Numbered from the stretch's first letter, positions 19,925 through 32,765 are shown. The stretch is DNA of 64,000 nucleotides from Cytidiella melzeri (GCA_022592445.1 JABYQR010000195.1:21918-85917); one strand, 5' to 3'. Numbers and translations: made by a program. Notes: generated by a model not told the origin, from the sequence alone.

Positions 19925-21443
19925 ATGCCCATACACTTGCAGTTAGTGGTGCCGCCCCATGCTGCCCTTCCAATTGCCAACAATGCAGAGGCCAACATCT
20001 CCCACTTCAACAAAATGCTACGCAAGGCGTCCACCCTCGTGTCATTCGAACTAGAGGTCCTACCACTCCTGGGTGAGATGTCTTAGTAAGTCAACAACGC
20101 TGTGTTTCTATTAGTTCTGCTGCTATCTGTTATTCAACCCTATTGACAAGGAGGGAGTTCTTGTTCCCTTAACATTTGAGGGTCTCACTAGCTGCGCCTG
20201 GATACACTCTTTTCTAGAGCACATATTGTGCTTCTGCCCTCTCCGTACCGGCATATTTGTTTTGCCCAAGGTCATTCACCCTAAGGCCGACCCTACCAAG
20301 GTATTCATTGGGTGTTTCCAATGGACAGGTCCCGGCACGGGCTGTGGATATTTTAGTGAGTGCCTCTTTCCACCAACAACATCCACCTATGGTTAATAAT
20401 GCATCAAAAGTGGACCTACAACAGTCCCTTAGTCACAAGCTACACCTGCAGCGGACAAAGATGTACAAACACAAGGCCCTTGATCAAAGTAAGTACATTT
20501 GCTGCAGTTTACTTAGAGTTCACAGCTGATACAATATACTTGAGACCAAGTACTCAACACTAAGAACACGTGTGCCGTGTTACACCGCGACTCAGCTGTC
20601 CCTCCTCTTCATCCTGCTTGGGACACAAGTGTCAATGCAGGTACACTGACTTGTTTACTACTGTCCAAACAAAATTTACCAACAATCAATACTACAGAGG
20701 CATTTGACAGAATGCTTGCTCAATCTGCAGAGCAGCCGGAAGTTGTCGAAATGCCTTGCTTCAGCGCTCCACGCACCCCTGCCCAACCATCAATGCAAGC
20801 TGGCATGCCAGTTGCTGGTGAGGCCAATGACCCGGATGTTCATGGCTTGTAAGTTGTATAGAAACCACTGTCAGCTGATACTCACAATGAATTAGTTGTC
20901 TCTCTGGGCTTTGTGTCAGAAACTCACCGTTTGATTGAGCCCGTCACCAATATATCCCTGACACCGATCCACTCTATGCCCACTCCCACCTGGGATGAGA
21001 CTGTGAATGTCTTGCAGTTCCTCATATCCAATCCCAAGGGAGTTTCTTTCGAGAAGTTCATGTGTGTCATTGCCTCCTGTACTTGCTGCAACAACACACT
21101 TGTACTGTGCGCCTTTGAGGCACATTCATGTGTTGTAGAGGCAAAAGAGTGGGCTGACGTTGTACAGGAGATTGACAGATTGTTTCCCACCTCACTGCTA
21201 TCATCAACAGAGGACTTGCCACCGTCTTTGCCGCTATCATTGCCACCATCCTTGCCCCCTACTGCATCCTCCCCTCCAACCACTCCCTCAAAGGTCATGT
21301 GCTCCTCACCATCTCCAGAGGTCACAGCAACTAGCAGCCTTGGTAAGCACTTCTGCAAAACACTGGAGAAGAACAAGAAATGTGCGCGGGTGACACTGGA
21401 GATTGAAAACCCTGCCACAATCATCTTTGACGTAGACGTGTAG
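19925..21443 (+). CDS. Hypothetical spliced coding region, function unknown
   Basis: A possible gene with several introns. Exon 1 opens at ATG 19925 (MPIHLQLVVPPHAALP) and may be spliced near 20072 to an open stretch reading NPIDKEGVLVPLTFEGL, then VLPKVIHPKADPTK and CFQWTGPGTGCGY. The last open part (20913-21443) reads SLTPIHSMPTPTWDETVN, then a Cys-rich block (CVIASCTCCNN), a serine/proline-rich region and a basic end. The upstream TATA-like box and plausible GT..AG sites support a gene. I recognise no family, and it lies in repeat-rich DNA, so it may belong to a transposon. Confidence 0.35.
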
Positions 21444-22244
21444 CTGCCGGAGGACAGTAAGGTTGTTGGTGGGCTGCTTACTCCTCTTCTTGAATATTGT
21501 CTCCAAACATATTGTAGCACAGCTTGCACCAATGTACCCTTGAACCTGAGCACGTATACACAAAATTAAGTACTTGCTTTCTTGTTATACTGCGGTCAGG
21601 TTCTTTGCTTGTTGGTTTGTCCTACCAAACCTTCTGTCACATCAGGTAAATAATCAAAAAACAATTATACATTATATTGCACGGCAGGAGTTTATATTGA
21701 GCGCCAGACACTACAAAGTTGCCCATATAAGGCAGGTGTTTACATTGCATTGCAAAGGGGAGTGGCCAGCAATGTAACGCACAATAAAGTCATGTAAAGT
21801 AGCCGTTGTCCTAGTATAAAGCAATCCCAAGTCCCACCACTCAATGTAAAGTTACGGTTGTAGTAATCTTAAATAAACTCAGTCATTATTACCGTCTGCC
21901 AAGCATCATCATCGTCTTCAGCTTCCTTGTACCATTGTGCCATAGAAGGTCTGCAAAGTAAGTCTCCTGTGCAACTGTAGTGAAAGGCAGGGATGAGGTG
22001 AACACCTCGAACAACCTGGCTGGGGTCCAGGAACCAAAATGGTCCCTCGTCATCTTTGCTCACAAAGCCTACATAGTCCAAGCGTCTCGTAGGGAACCCA
22101 CCTGGAGCTGACAAGTCTTGTCCAAACCCGCAGCGCATGAGTACACTATCCAAGGAGATCCAGTAACTCAACGCATCAAATAAATTCACTTGTGAGAGGA
22201 TGGTAGTCGTCTGAGGGAGTGTGGTAAGGCAGCACATGAGTACA
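21444..22244. other. Intergenic repeat-rich sequence
   Basis: No convincing gene. It contains TTACATTGC-type words (about 21745 and again near 61640-61690) and two copies of a GTACACTATCCAA-GAGAT-CAGTAAC unit (about 22141 and 22239), the second leading into the inverted repeat. Confidence 0.4.
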
Positions 22245-22865
22245 CTATCCAAAGAGATACAGTAACTTGATGTGGCAAATAGATTTACCGACAAGAGCAC
22301 CACTTGGAGAGGAAATGGTAAGGAGGCTAGGCTCATTGGAATGTGGATGGTTGATGGTTGTGGTGGTTGGAGTGGTGAAGGACAAAGTCATGTGGGTGGT
22401 GGTGAGAGCAAATAAGGAGGTGGTGGTAGTGGTGGTGGCAGTGACAACGTTGAAGGTAGAGATGGAGGTGGGCTTGGGGGTAGTGGTATTGGCTGTGTGC
22501 CAAGTCTGGCTGGACTTGGTCGACGCAACGCGACACGGCAAAGTCAGGAGCACTCAACATTTCTCAGGTGCCCAAACCACTCTCACTGCCACCACCACGT
22601 ACCACGACAACCACACCACCTCCTCCTCCTGCAATGCCCCCCCCCACCACCACCACCACTACTACTCCTACTATCTTTTTCTTTGCTCTCATCATCACCA
22701 ACATCACTATTACTCACACAACTTTGTCCTTCACGACCCCAACCACCACGACCATCAACCACCCACATTCCAATGAGCCTAGCCTCCTTACCGTTTTCTC
22801 TCCAAGTGGTGCTCTCATGGGTGAATCTATTTGCCACGTTGAGTTACTGGATCTCCACCCACATT
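22245..22865. repeat. Long inverted repeat
   Basis: The left arm (about 22245-22425) and right arm (about 22685-22865) are reverse complements with roughly 85-90 percent identity by eye. Shared words include GTGGCAAATAGATT, GAGCACCACTTGGAGAG and GTAAGGAGGCTAGGCTCATT. The spacer is rich in GGT/ACC triplets. This may be a foldback or a MULE-like terminal repeat, or an inverted duplication. Confidence 0.75.
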
Positions 22866-22871
22866 CCAACT

Positions 22872-23125
22872 CACGGTAGCGGAGCATCTGCTACAGGAGT
22901 CCTCTTACACCAGCTTTACCACCTCCTCCTCTCCATAACCTCACGGTAGCAGAGAATCTGATACCAGAATCCTTGGCCAGCACCAACACTTTGACAACAA
23001 CCTTCAACACACGTCCTCACACACGGTAGCGGAGCATCTGCTACTGAAGTCCTCCACCACCAGCTGTACCACTTCCTCCTCTCCATCAACTCACGGTAGC
23101 GGAGTATCTGCTACCGGAGTCTTCA
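22872..23125. repeat. Minisatellite of about 70-80 bp units
   Basis: The word CACGGTAGC occurs at 22872, 22942, 23022 and 23092, followed each time by a variant of GGAGCATCTGCTAC. Units also share ACCACCTCCTCCTCTCCAT. Spacings are 70, 80 and 70 bases. Confidence 0.8.
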
Positions 23126-23539
23126 CCCTTGACTATCTTGACAGCAGAGCATCTGTCTGTCCAAGTCACTTGTGACCTCCGTAGCATCAGAGCCTGCAGC
23201 CTAGTTTCTGCCTGGACTTGTCTGCTCGTAACAGCCAAGCTTTTGCAAGGACGCGCCGCTCCTTCAAGAAGGCCAACGTTTGAAAAGGTCTGTTCCTAAA
23301 CTGATCTTCTCGTAAGTACATGGACCCTTTTTGTGACATTACATACATCCACCTTGTGTGCATAGTCCAACAAACACCAATTGCACCTAGCTCTCCCGTC
23401 CACTCTTCCTCACATTAGCAAAGTCATCATTCAGCACTATCTGTCTCCCAACTCAGTGATTCATCCATCTCTTCCGTTGATTCTTGTACAACAATGTCTA
23501 CGGCTGCATCTAACTCAACCAGAGCCACATCTGTCTCCT

Positions 23540-24176
23540 TCCGACACTTCTCTGTATCAACAGGCTCTACTCCAGCTCTGATCTCACCACTTGCTCTGTC
23601 ACGACCACCATTGTGGAGAAATTAAGACATGCTCGTTCTGGCTTTGTGCAGCTGTGGACTGTTTCAATGCTCAAATATGAGGGCCAGTTCAGGCTTCTCT
23701 GTCCGAAAAACGCCCAAGCCTCCGTAGACACCATTATGCATGCTGTGTCTCCCCAGGCACAGCTCATACTGCCTATTCTCTGGAACGTGCTGCAGGACAA
23801 CACACTGCAGACAAGAGTGTACGCAATGGGCCACATCAAAATCTTCCTCGAAGTGCACGGGAGTTTTGCACGGCATTCGATTGAGAGCGTTGGAGGCGTG
23901 GACACATTAGAGAAGTGTCTCAAGGCGTTGGAAGATGCAAATCCAAGCACGCAAGAGACAACGAGGCAGGTGTTCTGGATATTTGACGGTGTGTGGCAGA
24001 ATTGGCGATGCGCACTCATAAAGCAGCTGGAGAAGGCCTGTCTGAGTCCAGAGCTCTTGGCGGGGTTGCAGACCACAACTGCGCAGAGGCCGTTGCTTAA
24101 GAAGCAGAGGGTTGCTGCAGCTATTGCGGCAAGTCGAGCAAAGACAAAGGCAACTGCAACAGTGATCCGTTGTTGA
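23540..24176 (+). pseudogene. Fragment resembling the CLASP/Stu1 N-terminal (TOG-like) domain
   Basis: An open frame from about 23540 to TGA 24174-24176 with no good start codon. It reads KLRHARSGFVQLWTVSML, helical repeats (VYAMGHIKIFLEVHG), then LEDANPSTQETTRQVFWIFDGVWQNW. The last block matches the pattern seen at the end of the CLASP N-terminal domain (series of helices, NP.V.E..R..FW.F...W). CLASPs stabilise microtubules, but at about 190 residues this is only a part. It sits among repeats beside a MULE transposase, so a captured or duplicated gene fragment is likely. The assignment is by pattern only. Confidence 0.45.
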
Positions 24177-24704
24177 GGCACCAGGCAACTTTGCAGGCTC
24201 TGCGCTAACTGTGGTTGTCCATATTAGAAGTTCTGATAGACTGACAGTCACAATAACTGTCAACAGAGGCTGTGTGTGTAATGTATCACGTACAATTTGA
24301 CCAGCTTTGAGCCCATGAAAAGCTACAATACAAGTGCAGTGACCACCACACATTATTTACGTCACAATGCTCTTGTCCATAAACGGAAGGTGAGAATATA
24401 TTTTCTTAACACAAAATAAAACATCTCTCGAACGCACAACACCAACCTGCCAGACCAACCTAACCACTCAAGTACGTGCCACTGATAGGAACATTAACAT
24501 GCGCATAGGTATTTATCGCTGTTATGCAGAGCTATTCACGCTGCATCTAGAAGGTGCCATGGGAGTCATGTCGTTTTTGCCATTTTTCTGGTGATGGTGG
24601 AAGGATATCTCAGTATATAATTCCTCTGGCAGTTAGCAGTGGTATACTTGATCCTGTGGAAGCAACGGAGTTGGTGGTTGTAGCAACTAATGATGGATTT
24701 GGAA
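24177..24704. other. No recognisable gene
   Basis: AT-rich spacer between the CLASP-like fragment and the end of the MULE gene. Nothing supported on either strand. Confidence 0.4.
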
Positions 24705-27700
24705 TCACTGACAGAGGTGAGTCATTGTCATCTTGTTTCCAGATCCACAGGGCCGGAATAAACACTGACTGGTATCTCTAGGATTTCTCATCTTCAGCAC
24801 AATCTGCTGGATGACATTGTAAAACTCACCATACAAGCTATTCATGTCGAGCAAAAAATGTGGATCTTCAAGCATCACTGTGATGCCATGCAGCGCTGGT
24901 AAGGTTCTTGCTGTATCGTGCTTGAATTTTTGATCTAGCTGGAGCTGAAGAGCTCTGCAATTGTTGACGGACTTTCCATTGGAATGAAAATGTTTTGTGA
25001 GCACTTCATAGGCTTTAGGGATAAAAACAGTGCATACCTTGACTTCAGTGCCAGCGGTATCAGGCTGATTGCTGATTTGTACTTCATCATCCAAAGCCAA
25101 CAACTTGCCTGTTGTCCTCAAGATTTCAGAAGCTTTGTCAGCATCAGCTTCTAATAAGACAGTGCTGCGAGGATGCAAGGGCAGTGGCAATAAAGAGTCC
25201 TTGTCAGTATCAGAGTGACTGAACCGAGCTGACTCCAAATGCCTAGGTAGCCCTGTACTCTCACTGCAATCTAGCAGGAGAGAGTTTCCCTGCACTGCTG
25301 CAATGCTGGACGTCTGAGACCTCTGAAGAGATCCCTCCAACGGTGGAGAGGTTACTGCCTTTGTGTAGGATTTGCCATACCAAGCACGGTTTTTCGCCTC
25401 AATCTCCTTTGCATCTGACAAGCTGGCCGGGAACAAGAAGGAACCGCAAAGGATGTGGCCTCCTTCCATCCATTGCTCAACCAGCATTCTAAATGCTCGC
25501 ATATGCTTGCAGGCACCACTCCGTTGAAGCCAGTCTGGGCAAGTACAGGTTGCTGCTCCGGTAGGGTGCATAGTGAGCCAGTAGAACGTATGTTCGCTGC
25601 TCATTGATGCGCATTTTGTCCACAGCTCGTAGGGCCGTGCACTTGGGACAGGCGCCAGCTTTCTCGACACAAAGATGGCACGTGCATTGGCATCACGTCG
25701 TTCATCAGCTGAATATCATGCAAGCCAAGGGCAAGGTGCACCAGATGAGGTATGCAAACGCAAGTTTGATGATGTTGCAGTGATCACTGAATGGTCGAAC
25801 TGCTTATGTCGCCAGGTATTGTACTGTGTGACCATACAATGCTGTGCATAGATTTGAGGAAGATTGTTGGAGACAAGACAATAAAGAAGCATGTCAAATT
25901 GTAGGCAATGGCCGGAGTGCTGCCATTGAGGTACGTATTTCTGCTTCAAATTGCCGTTGAGCGATTCTAGGTGGTTAGTTGTAGGAAGCACACCCTGTAC
26001 CGGGATTCCTAAGCAATTGACCACTTTCTTATGCCCGTGAAGGGACCGGCTACTCCATAGCTCTTGAGGCATCCAGGTTGTGAGCAAGTAGTCCAAATAC
26101 TTTGCTATGCCATCGAGGTACTGTTTTCTGTCTCTATCCAATCCTAGGAAACTGAAATCTTCACAAGCTCGATTGATCAAATGCAAGCCATCTGCGTGGC
26201 AAGTAGTGGCCAGAAGTCTACAAGAGATCATTTGGGCATGGAATCCGGTAAGTAATCTGCTGTACGTATGCTTCTTCCAGAGTTAACAGTCTGCTATTTG
26301 CGTATATGCACCAGTGGGACTTGCTACGCGGCAGTGAACTCTTCTGTTTATTTGTCCAGCATTGGCACATGTGAAACTTACACAGCAAGAGGATGAGATT
26401 GCTCCACACACGTAGAAGGGCACTGCGCTCTTTGAAGTCCGTATCTGTGATTGCAGCGTACAGTGTCAACCTTTCGCCATGCCGCTTGCCAAGCCAGGAT
26501 TTCCATCCAGAGAGAAGCTCCGTGAGAATATTTGTGTCATATACCGCGTGTGTCGCACAATTAACAGATGGGGCAGAGAATAAGAGCATTGCTACTGGAA
26601 GGCCATGCCACTGTGGGCAAAGGCCGATTTCACATGGCATGAAATTATTGTGAGAGTTATTTGAGAGGTTAAAAATCCCGTGAATATCTGGTTATGTTTG
26701 GTGGGTTAGATTAATATATAATCAAAGACATTTTTGTGATTTTTCTACAAATTTTTAAGCCTATCTACTGGCAGCCTTCCCGCACTCCGAAAATCTGCGT
26801 GAATATTGATTTTTTGGGCAGATTTCCAACCGAGCTAAAATTATAAACACAAATAGATTTCCCACGTGTGTTGGGTGATGGCAAACATAACATGGCAAAC
26901 AACTTTCCAGAACTTTTCAATAGCACGTCGCCGGAAATTTTACCTGCCCTTTCCTTTTCTGGATTTTTTCATGCCCTTTTCCGAATCTGTGGAAGGCATC
27001 TTTTCCACTTGATTTTCTGAGCCTTGAAAGGTAAACTTCCTTTCATTTTTCTTTCTGATTTAACTACCACTCAAAAAACAGAAATTCCTGCCCCTGGAAA
27101 GGCACAGAATGTGTATAGCATTATTTTGTATTCTCAAACATTAAGAAACAATCCCGAGCCCAAAATTGCTTATGGATTATCTGCTGATAGTTAACATTTA
27201 AGTGGATAATCATGCAAATTTTAAGGCGTGTGAAATTGGTGTTTGCCCCTAGTGTGCCCGGATTTGTCAACTCCAAGGGCAATCCAAACAAGGAGCCGTG
27301 AGGTGCAGAGTCCAAACATTCCATCTAGGACAAGTTGCTTCTTATGACAGAACTCCCATGCAGCATCTTGCATTTCTGGTGTCGATATGGAGATCTTTAA
27401 CTGTTCTCCCTCACTAGCACAGGTGCTGTACTGGAAGACAGATTTATGAAGGTTGGGCTTGAAGTGAGTACTGTCAGGTTTCAGCCAATTATTGACGTTA
27501 TGTTCTGCGGCAATCTTGATGTCAATACTAAAGGCCTTGCAATAGTGTTGTTGGTAAAGCTGATTGAAATCCAAAGATAATATATTGTAGTGATGGTTTA
27601 CGGTGGCGAGCTTGTTGGCTGGGCTCTGACCTCGGTATACATGGTGAGTGAGCATGTCGATATTGGTAGATTGATTAACATTAATCCTAGAATAACTCAG

Positions 27701-28039
27701 ATCATTAGACATTGTTGGGGCCAACATATAGGTAGCAGCAGCATACCCTGCTCTGTTTCCCAACTGCCTCAGTGCAACCTCAACAACGTGCTCATGCAGT
27801 GGGATAGCAGGGATCTTGTCCAGCTCTGCCGTACAACATTTGTTGTTGTGCTCTAGGTAGGCAAGGACTTGCATGACCACACTCATCTTACTGTCTTCCC
27901 CTATCTGATATGTCATGTTGGCATGAGCGAGGCAGCCGGTGTAGATGTATGCTGCTCGCCAAATAGCATGATCCTCACTGGTTCCAGCCTGGCCTGTCTC
28001 AGCTACCCCATAAGCTTCGTCATGTGTTTGCTTCTTCAA
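24705..28039 (-). pseudogene. MULE-type transposase with SWIM zinc finger, split by a miniature element
   Basis: On the minus strand: an N-terminal part (28039-27255) ending WEFCHKKQLVLDGMFGLCTS and IALGVDKSGH; after the inserted element, GLPVAMLLFSAP (about 26605), AAITDTDFKERSALL and CKFHMCQCW; then QGVLPTTNHLESLNGNLK (about 25970); and a SWIM finger CTCPDWLQRSGACKH (about 25540). These are the domains of agaricomycete MULE transposases, with all three DDE residues visible (D in LDGMFG, D in ITDTD, E in NHLESLNG). Frame changes near 26225 and 25690 may be introns or indels. The region after the SWIM finger is long and unrecognised. Terminal inverted repeats of the element were not located. 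Confidence 0.85.
26609..27254. mobile_element. CACTA-like miniature inverted-repeat element
   Basis: 646 bp lying inside the MULE coding sequence. The ends are inverted repeats of about 30 bp: left CACTGTGGGCAAAGG, right (reverse complement) CACTAGGGGCAAACA, both continuing into a shared ATTTCACA. It is flanked by TGC on each side (26606-26608 and 27255-27257). CACTA elements start with CACT(A/G) and make 3-bp duplications. Removing the element and one TGC restores the transposase frame (SGH to GLP). The interior is AT-rich and non-coding, so it is non-autonomous. Confidence 0.88.
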
Positions 28040-28140
28040 GTTCCCCTTCTTATGTACTGATGTATTGTAACTGCAGACACTTCAAGTAACAAAGACAACA
28101 AGATTAACATGTCAAATTCATGCAATTGAAGTGAGTGCTA

Positions 28141-28765
28141 CTACCATTGGTATAGTACACACTTTATAGTACCAGTACAGGTAGCCCACTTTGTTGACCA
28201 TACTATACTCCACTTACTCTCTAACTGTTCAGTGATTGAGAGTCCAAACAGTGCTGCATGCAAAGGTGAGTGGCCGCGACCTGACTTCCAGTAGAGGGAG
28301 AGAAGACACAAGTGTGAAATTGACCCGCAGACCAGAGACATGCCAGTTGAGTACGTTGTTTCTCACTACAATAAAGATATCTAATCTTGAGCTTGAGGAT
28401 AAATCAGTACAAGAAGATGAGGCACATCGTGAATCCATACTTCAATGTTCTTGCGTCGCTCATCCCAACCAAGAGCAGGAAGGCCTTCAAGCCCGCTCAG
28501 GCCCAGCAATCCGTGTTTGACACACAAAGCTCCCATGCTGTCGCACAAGCCATACTGCAGCTGCAGCATCCAGAGAATAAGTGTTTGATTCTCTGCTACA
28601 GTGAATGTGTGTACTTACATTGGTATCGGACAATGCATCTGCAGCTTGCGTTTCCTCAACATTCTGGCTGTGATATGGCAGTGAAAGCGGGCCTTCCTGT
28701 GCACACAAGTGGAGAAGTTTGGGCATGGCTACGTAGTCGATAGTGTTGCTTTGAGCAAGGGGCAA
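28141..28765 (-). pseudogene. Possible decayed spliced gene, unrecognised
   Basis: Minus-strand open parts: MPKLLHLCAQEGPL to ADALSDTN with a plausible donor GTAAGTACAC, then YGLCDSMGALCVKHG and LPALGWDERRKNIEVW, and further down SPLHAALFGLSI, which is faintly ankyrin-like. There is no continuous frame and no recognised family. It may be part of the MULE or older debris. Confidence 0.25.
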
Positions 28766-29861
28766 GAAAACTTAGAAAGAGGCCAATGAGCGATTAGTAT
28801 TGAAGAGGGTGATTAAGGGAGGAGCAAATGCAGCTCTCTCTTGAGGCTGTTTGACCTTGACTCGACAATGTTGCTCTAGCAACACCTCATGCATATGCTG
28901 TAGCACAAGGCAAATCCCCTGAAGCTGCAAATGGATTTTTGCTGAATGTGTTACACAGCCATGCAATGCACTTACAGAAGACAGCAGTAAACAGTACTTA
29001 TTCACATGCTGCAACACGTTTTTTTTTCTTTTCAGAAACACATTGAGCTACACATTAGTTGGTGCAGCTACCTCGTTGCCACTGGCCCACCTTCTATGGC
29101 GCAACTAATTTTTTTGGTGTCCAGTGGTGTACCTTCTCCTGCATGGAACCTTTGAGGTACCCCATAATTTGATACTATAACCCACCGACACATAACCTCT
29201 TCACAGAGAATTTGCAATTATCAATGCCCAACTCTTCTACCCTATAAGGATACGCACAGCCTTTCACGTGATCTAATGATGCACCTCTGCGCTGTCTTCT
29301 CTTCTTCAACAACACCGCCTTCTCATCCCCTGTCTCTTTATTCGCTTCCTCCTCTCTCTCCTCGCTTCCTTGTGCCAACTCATCACCTTCTCCCTCTCCA
29401 TCAACCACGTCATTCTTTGTTACGGCTGGCTGTCCGTAGAGTGCACAGACCTTCCAGGCACATTTGATGGTGGTTGAACAGCTGGCTTACCATTTTAGGC
29501 CATCAGGAACCATCATTTTATTGATGTGGTCACTATCTCAGCTTTTAGTGTTTGGGAGCTTATTTACCTACGCAATTAGGCCAGTATTGATAGTATTTTT
29601 GGCTTTTTTGGCTTTTTGACTCAGCCTAGAGGTATTTGAAATGTATTTACAATAGCTTTTGACAACAATACCTCAAGCATTGACAACCATGGGGAATTTG
29701 GTGGCAAGATGAGCAATTTTTTTAGGGTAGTCAGCCTGAATTGTAATACAATCCTATGTACCACTACTGGATGAGACGACAGCGAAAAGACGTCAGCTGA
29801 TAAGCGAGCGCCACAAAGAAGGCGCGATGGCGGGACGACAAAGGAGGGCAGTGACTGTACT
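28766..29861. other. Intergenic, no supported gene
   Basis: Transition from repeats to the housekeeping block. A minus-strand acidic/basic open frame at 29175-29408 is low-complexity and not convincing. Nothing else is supported. Confidence 0.4.
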
Positions 29862-30753
<892 letters not shown>

Positions 30754-30934
30754 AGTAGCTGTTCGTGGTGGGCGACGTCGAGGAGGTATCGCAGTCCGAG
30801 TCCGATTTGTTGGGGAGCGGAACGGTGCCGGAGACAAACGGAATACGATCACGTGTTGAGCAATTCGGTCCCTGCACTTAAATACGCTGAGCAGTGCTTG
30901 ACACTTTACTCTTCCTCCCTCCCTGCTCGCCGCC
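30754..30934. promoter_or_regulatory. Shared bidirectional promoter of TRM8 and citrate synthase
   Basis: 181 bp between two divergent start codons. It is pyrimidine-rich just before the citrate synthase ATG (TCTTCCTCCCTCC). No TATA box was recognised. Confidence 0.6.
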
Positions 30935-32765
30935 ATGTCCTCAGCTCTTCTTCGTTCTATCACCCGCCAGGTGCTGTTCTCTCTCTCTTCCTGTTCTCTC
31001 ACACAACCTCACCTCTCCCAACAGACACCCACTTCGTCATTCGCTCGCACAGCGCGTCTGGCCTCCACTGCTGCGAAGCAGCAAACACTCAAGGAAAGGC
31101 TTGCAGAGCTTATTCCTAGAGAGATTGAAAACGTGCACTCCTTTTTCTCTTTTCCCGTGCTAGCGAATATTCACCGCTTCTCCAGGTTAAAGCCGCCCGC
31201 GCTGAACATGGCAAAAAATCATTTGGTCCCGTACTTGTCGACCAGCTCTACGGGTGTGTACTTTCATCACATCTGCGCTGTTCACTCTGCTTATCAGCAC
31301 ACAAACAGTGGCATGAGGGGCTTGCCCGCTCTCATTTGGGATGGCTCAGTGCTCGACGCCGGTGTGTGCTTTCCATCACCGTGGTAATACTCTTTTAACA
31401 TATCCCCATTGATTGCAGAGGAGGGTATTCGTTTCCGTGGAAAGACCATCCCCGAGTGCCAAGAACTTCTGCCCAAAGCTCCCAGTGGCTCCGAACCCCT
31501 CCCTGAGGCACTTTTCTGGCTCCTGGTCACCGGGGAGGTTCCTACTCAAGAGCAAGTCTCCGCTCTGTCTAAAGAATGGGCCGCTCGCGCTGCTATTCCA
31601 GGGTTCGTGGAGGAACTGCTTGACAGGTGTCCCCCCACCCTCCACCCCATGAGCCAATTCAGCTTGGCTGTCACTGCTGTAAGCTGCTTTCTATGCCTCT
31701 GTATCCTGTTGGTGCTAATCATTTTCTCAGCTGAATCACGATTCAACCTTTGCAAAGGCATATCAGCAGGGAATATCAAAAAAAGACTACTGGGGTCCTA
31801 CATTTGAAGATTGCATGGACTTGTGAGTGTTGTTACATGGTACCCAACAACCTTAATCTCACCTCAAGTAGAATTGCCAAATTACCTAACATTGCCGGTC
31901 GTATTTACCGCAATGTTTACGGTCAAGGCAAGCTTCCCCCCATCGACGCCAGCAAGGATTACTCCTGGAACCTGGCCTCGCTCCTTGGCTTTGGCGAAAA
32001 TGCTGCTTTCGTAGACTTGCTCCGCCTCTACATCACGATTCACAGGTGAGGCCTGCCCCCTGTCTGACACAATCAGCTGTCTTACGTCTTACGTTCGACT
32101 AGTGATCACGAGGGCGGTAACGTTTCCGCTCACACCGGTAAACTGGTCGGCTCCGCGCTCTCTGACCCATTCCTCGCGTTTGCCGCTTCCTTGAACGGCT
32201 TGGCCGGTCCTCTTCACGGTCTCGCTAACCAAGAGGTGCTCATCTGGCTTCGCAAGATGCAGTCGAAGATTGGTGAGAACGCTAGCGATGAGGCTGTCAA
32301 GGAATACGTCTGGTCGACCCTCAAGAGTGGACAAGTCGTTCCTGGCTACGGTCACGCCGTACTCAGGAAGACTGATCCACGTTACACTGCTCAACGCGAG
32401 TTTGCCCTCAAGCATCTTCCTGACGACCCACTGTTCAAGCTGGTTGCCCAAATATACGATATTGTCCCCAATGTCCTCTTGGAAGCTGGCAAGGCGAAGA
32501 ATCCTTGGCCCAACGTTGATGCTCATTCCGGTGTGCTGCTAACGCACTACGGACTTAACCAAATGAACTACTACACTGTGTTGTTCGGCGTGTCTCGTGC
32601 CTTTGGTGTTGCCGCTCAGCTGATTTGGGATCGCGCTCTCGGTGCTCGTAAGTATCTCAATTGTATGCCCTGTGCGTCTTGCTCATTCTTGTCCGCGCAG
32701 CTCTTGAACGTCCCAAGTCATACTCCACTGCTGCTATTAACAAGATATTCGAGGGCAAGAATTAA
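30935..32765 (+). CDS. CIT1: Citrate synthase, mitochondrial
   Basis: Condenses oxaloacetate and acetyl-CoA to citrate in the mitochondrial matrix. Nine exons. Start ATG 30935: exon 1 encodes [12 protein letters not shown], joined to [14 protein letters not shown], an Arg/Ser-rich presequence. Conserved parts in order: [70 protein letters not shown] (catalytic His), [17 protein letters not shown] (second His), [11 protein letters not shown] (catalytic Asp) and [10 protein letters not shown] at the end. Splicing is GT..AG throughout; one acceptor is CAAGTAG near 31869. The end GKN is the usual eukaryotic citrate synthase end. Confidence 0.97.

Noticed and set aside
22267..22879. Overlapping open frames rich in Val, Thr and Pro
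   Set aside because: They arise from GGT/ACC triplet repeats in the inverted-repeat spacer and have no protein character.
22872..23125. Regularly spaced repeats considered as a CRISPR array
   Set aside because: Units are 70-80 bp of related sequence throughout, with no alternating unique spacers, in a eukaryotic genome.
29175..29408. Minus-strand acidic/basic open frame before TRM8
   Set aside because: Low complexity, no homology recognised and no splice or promoter support.
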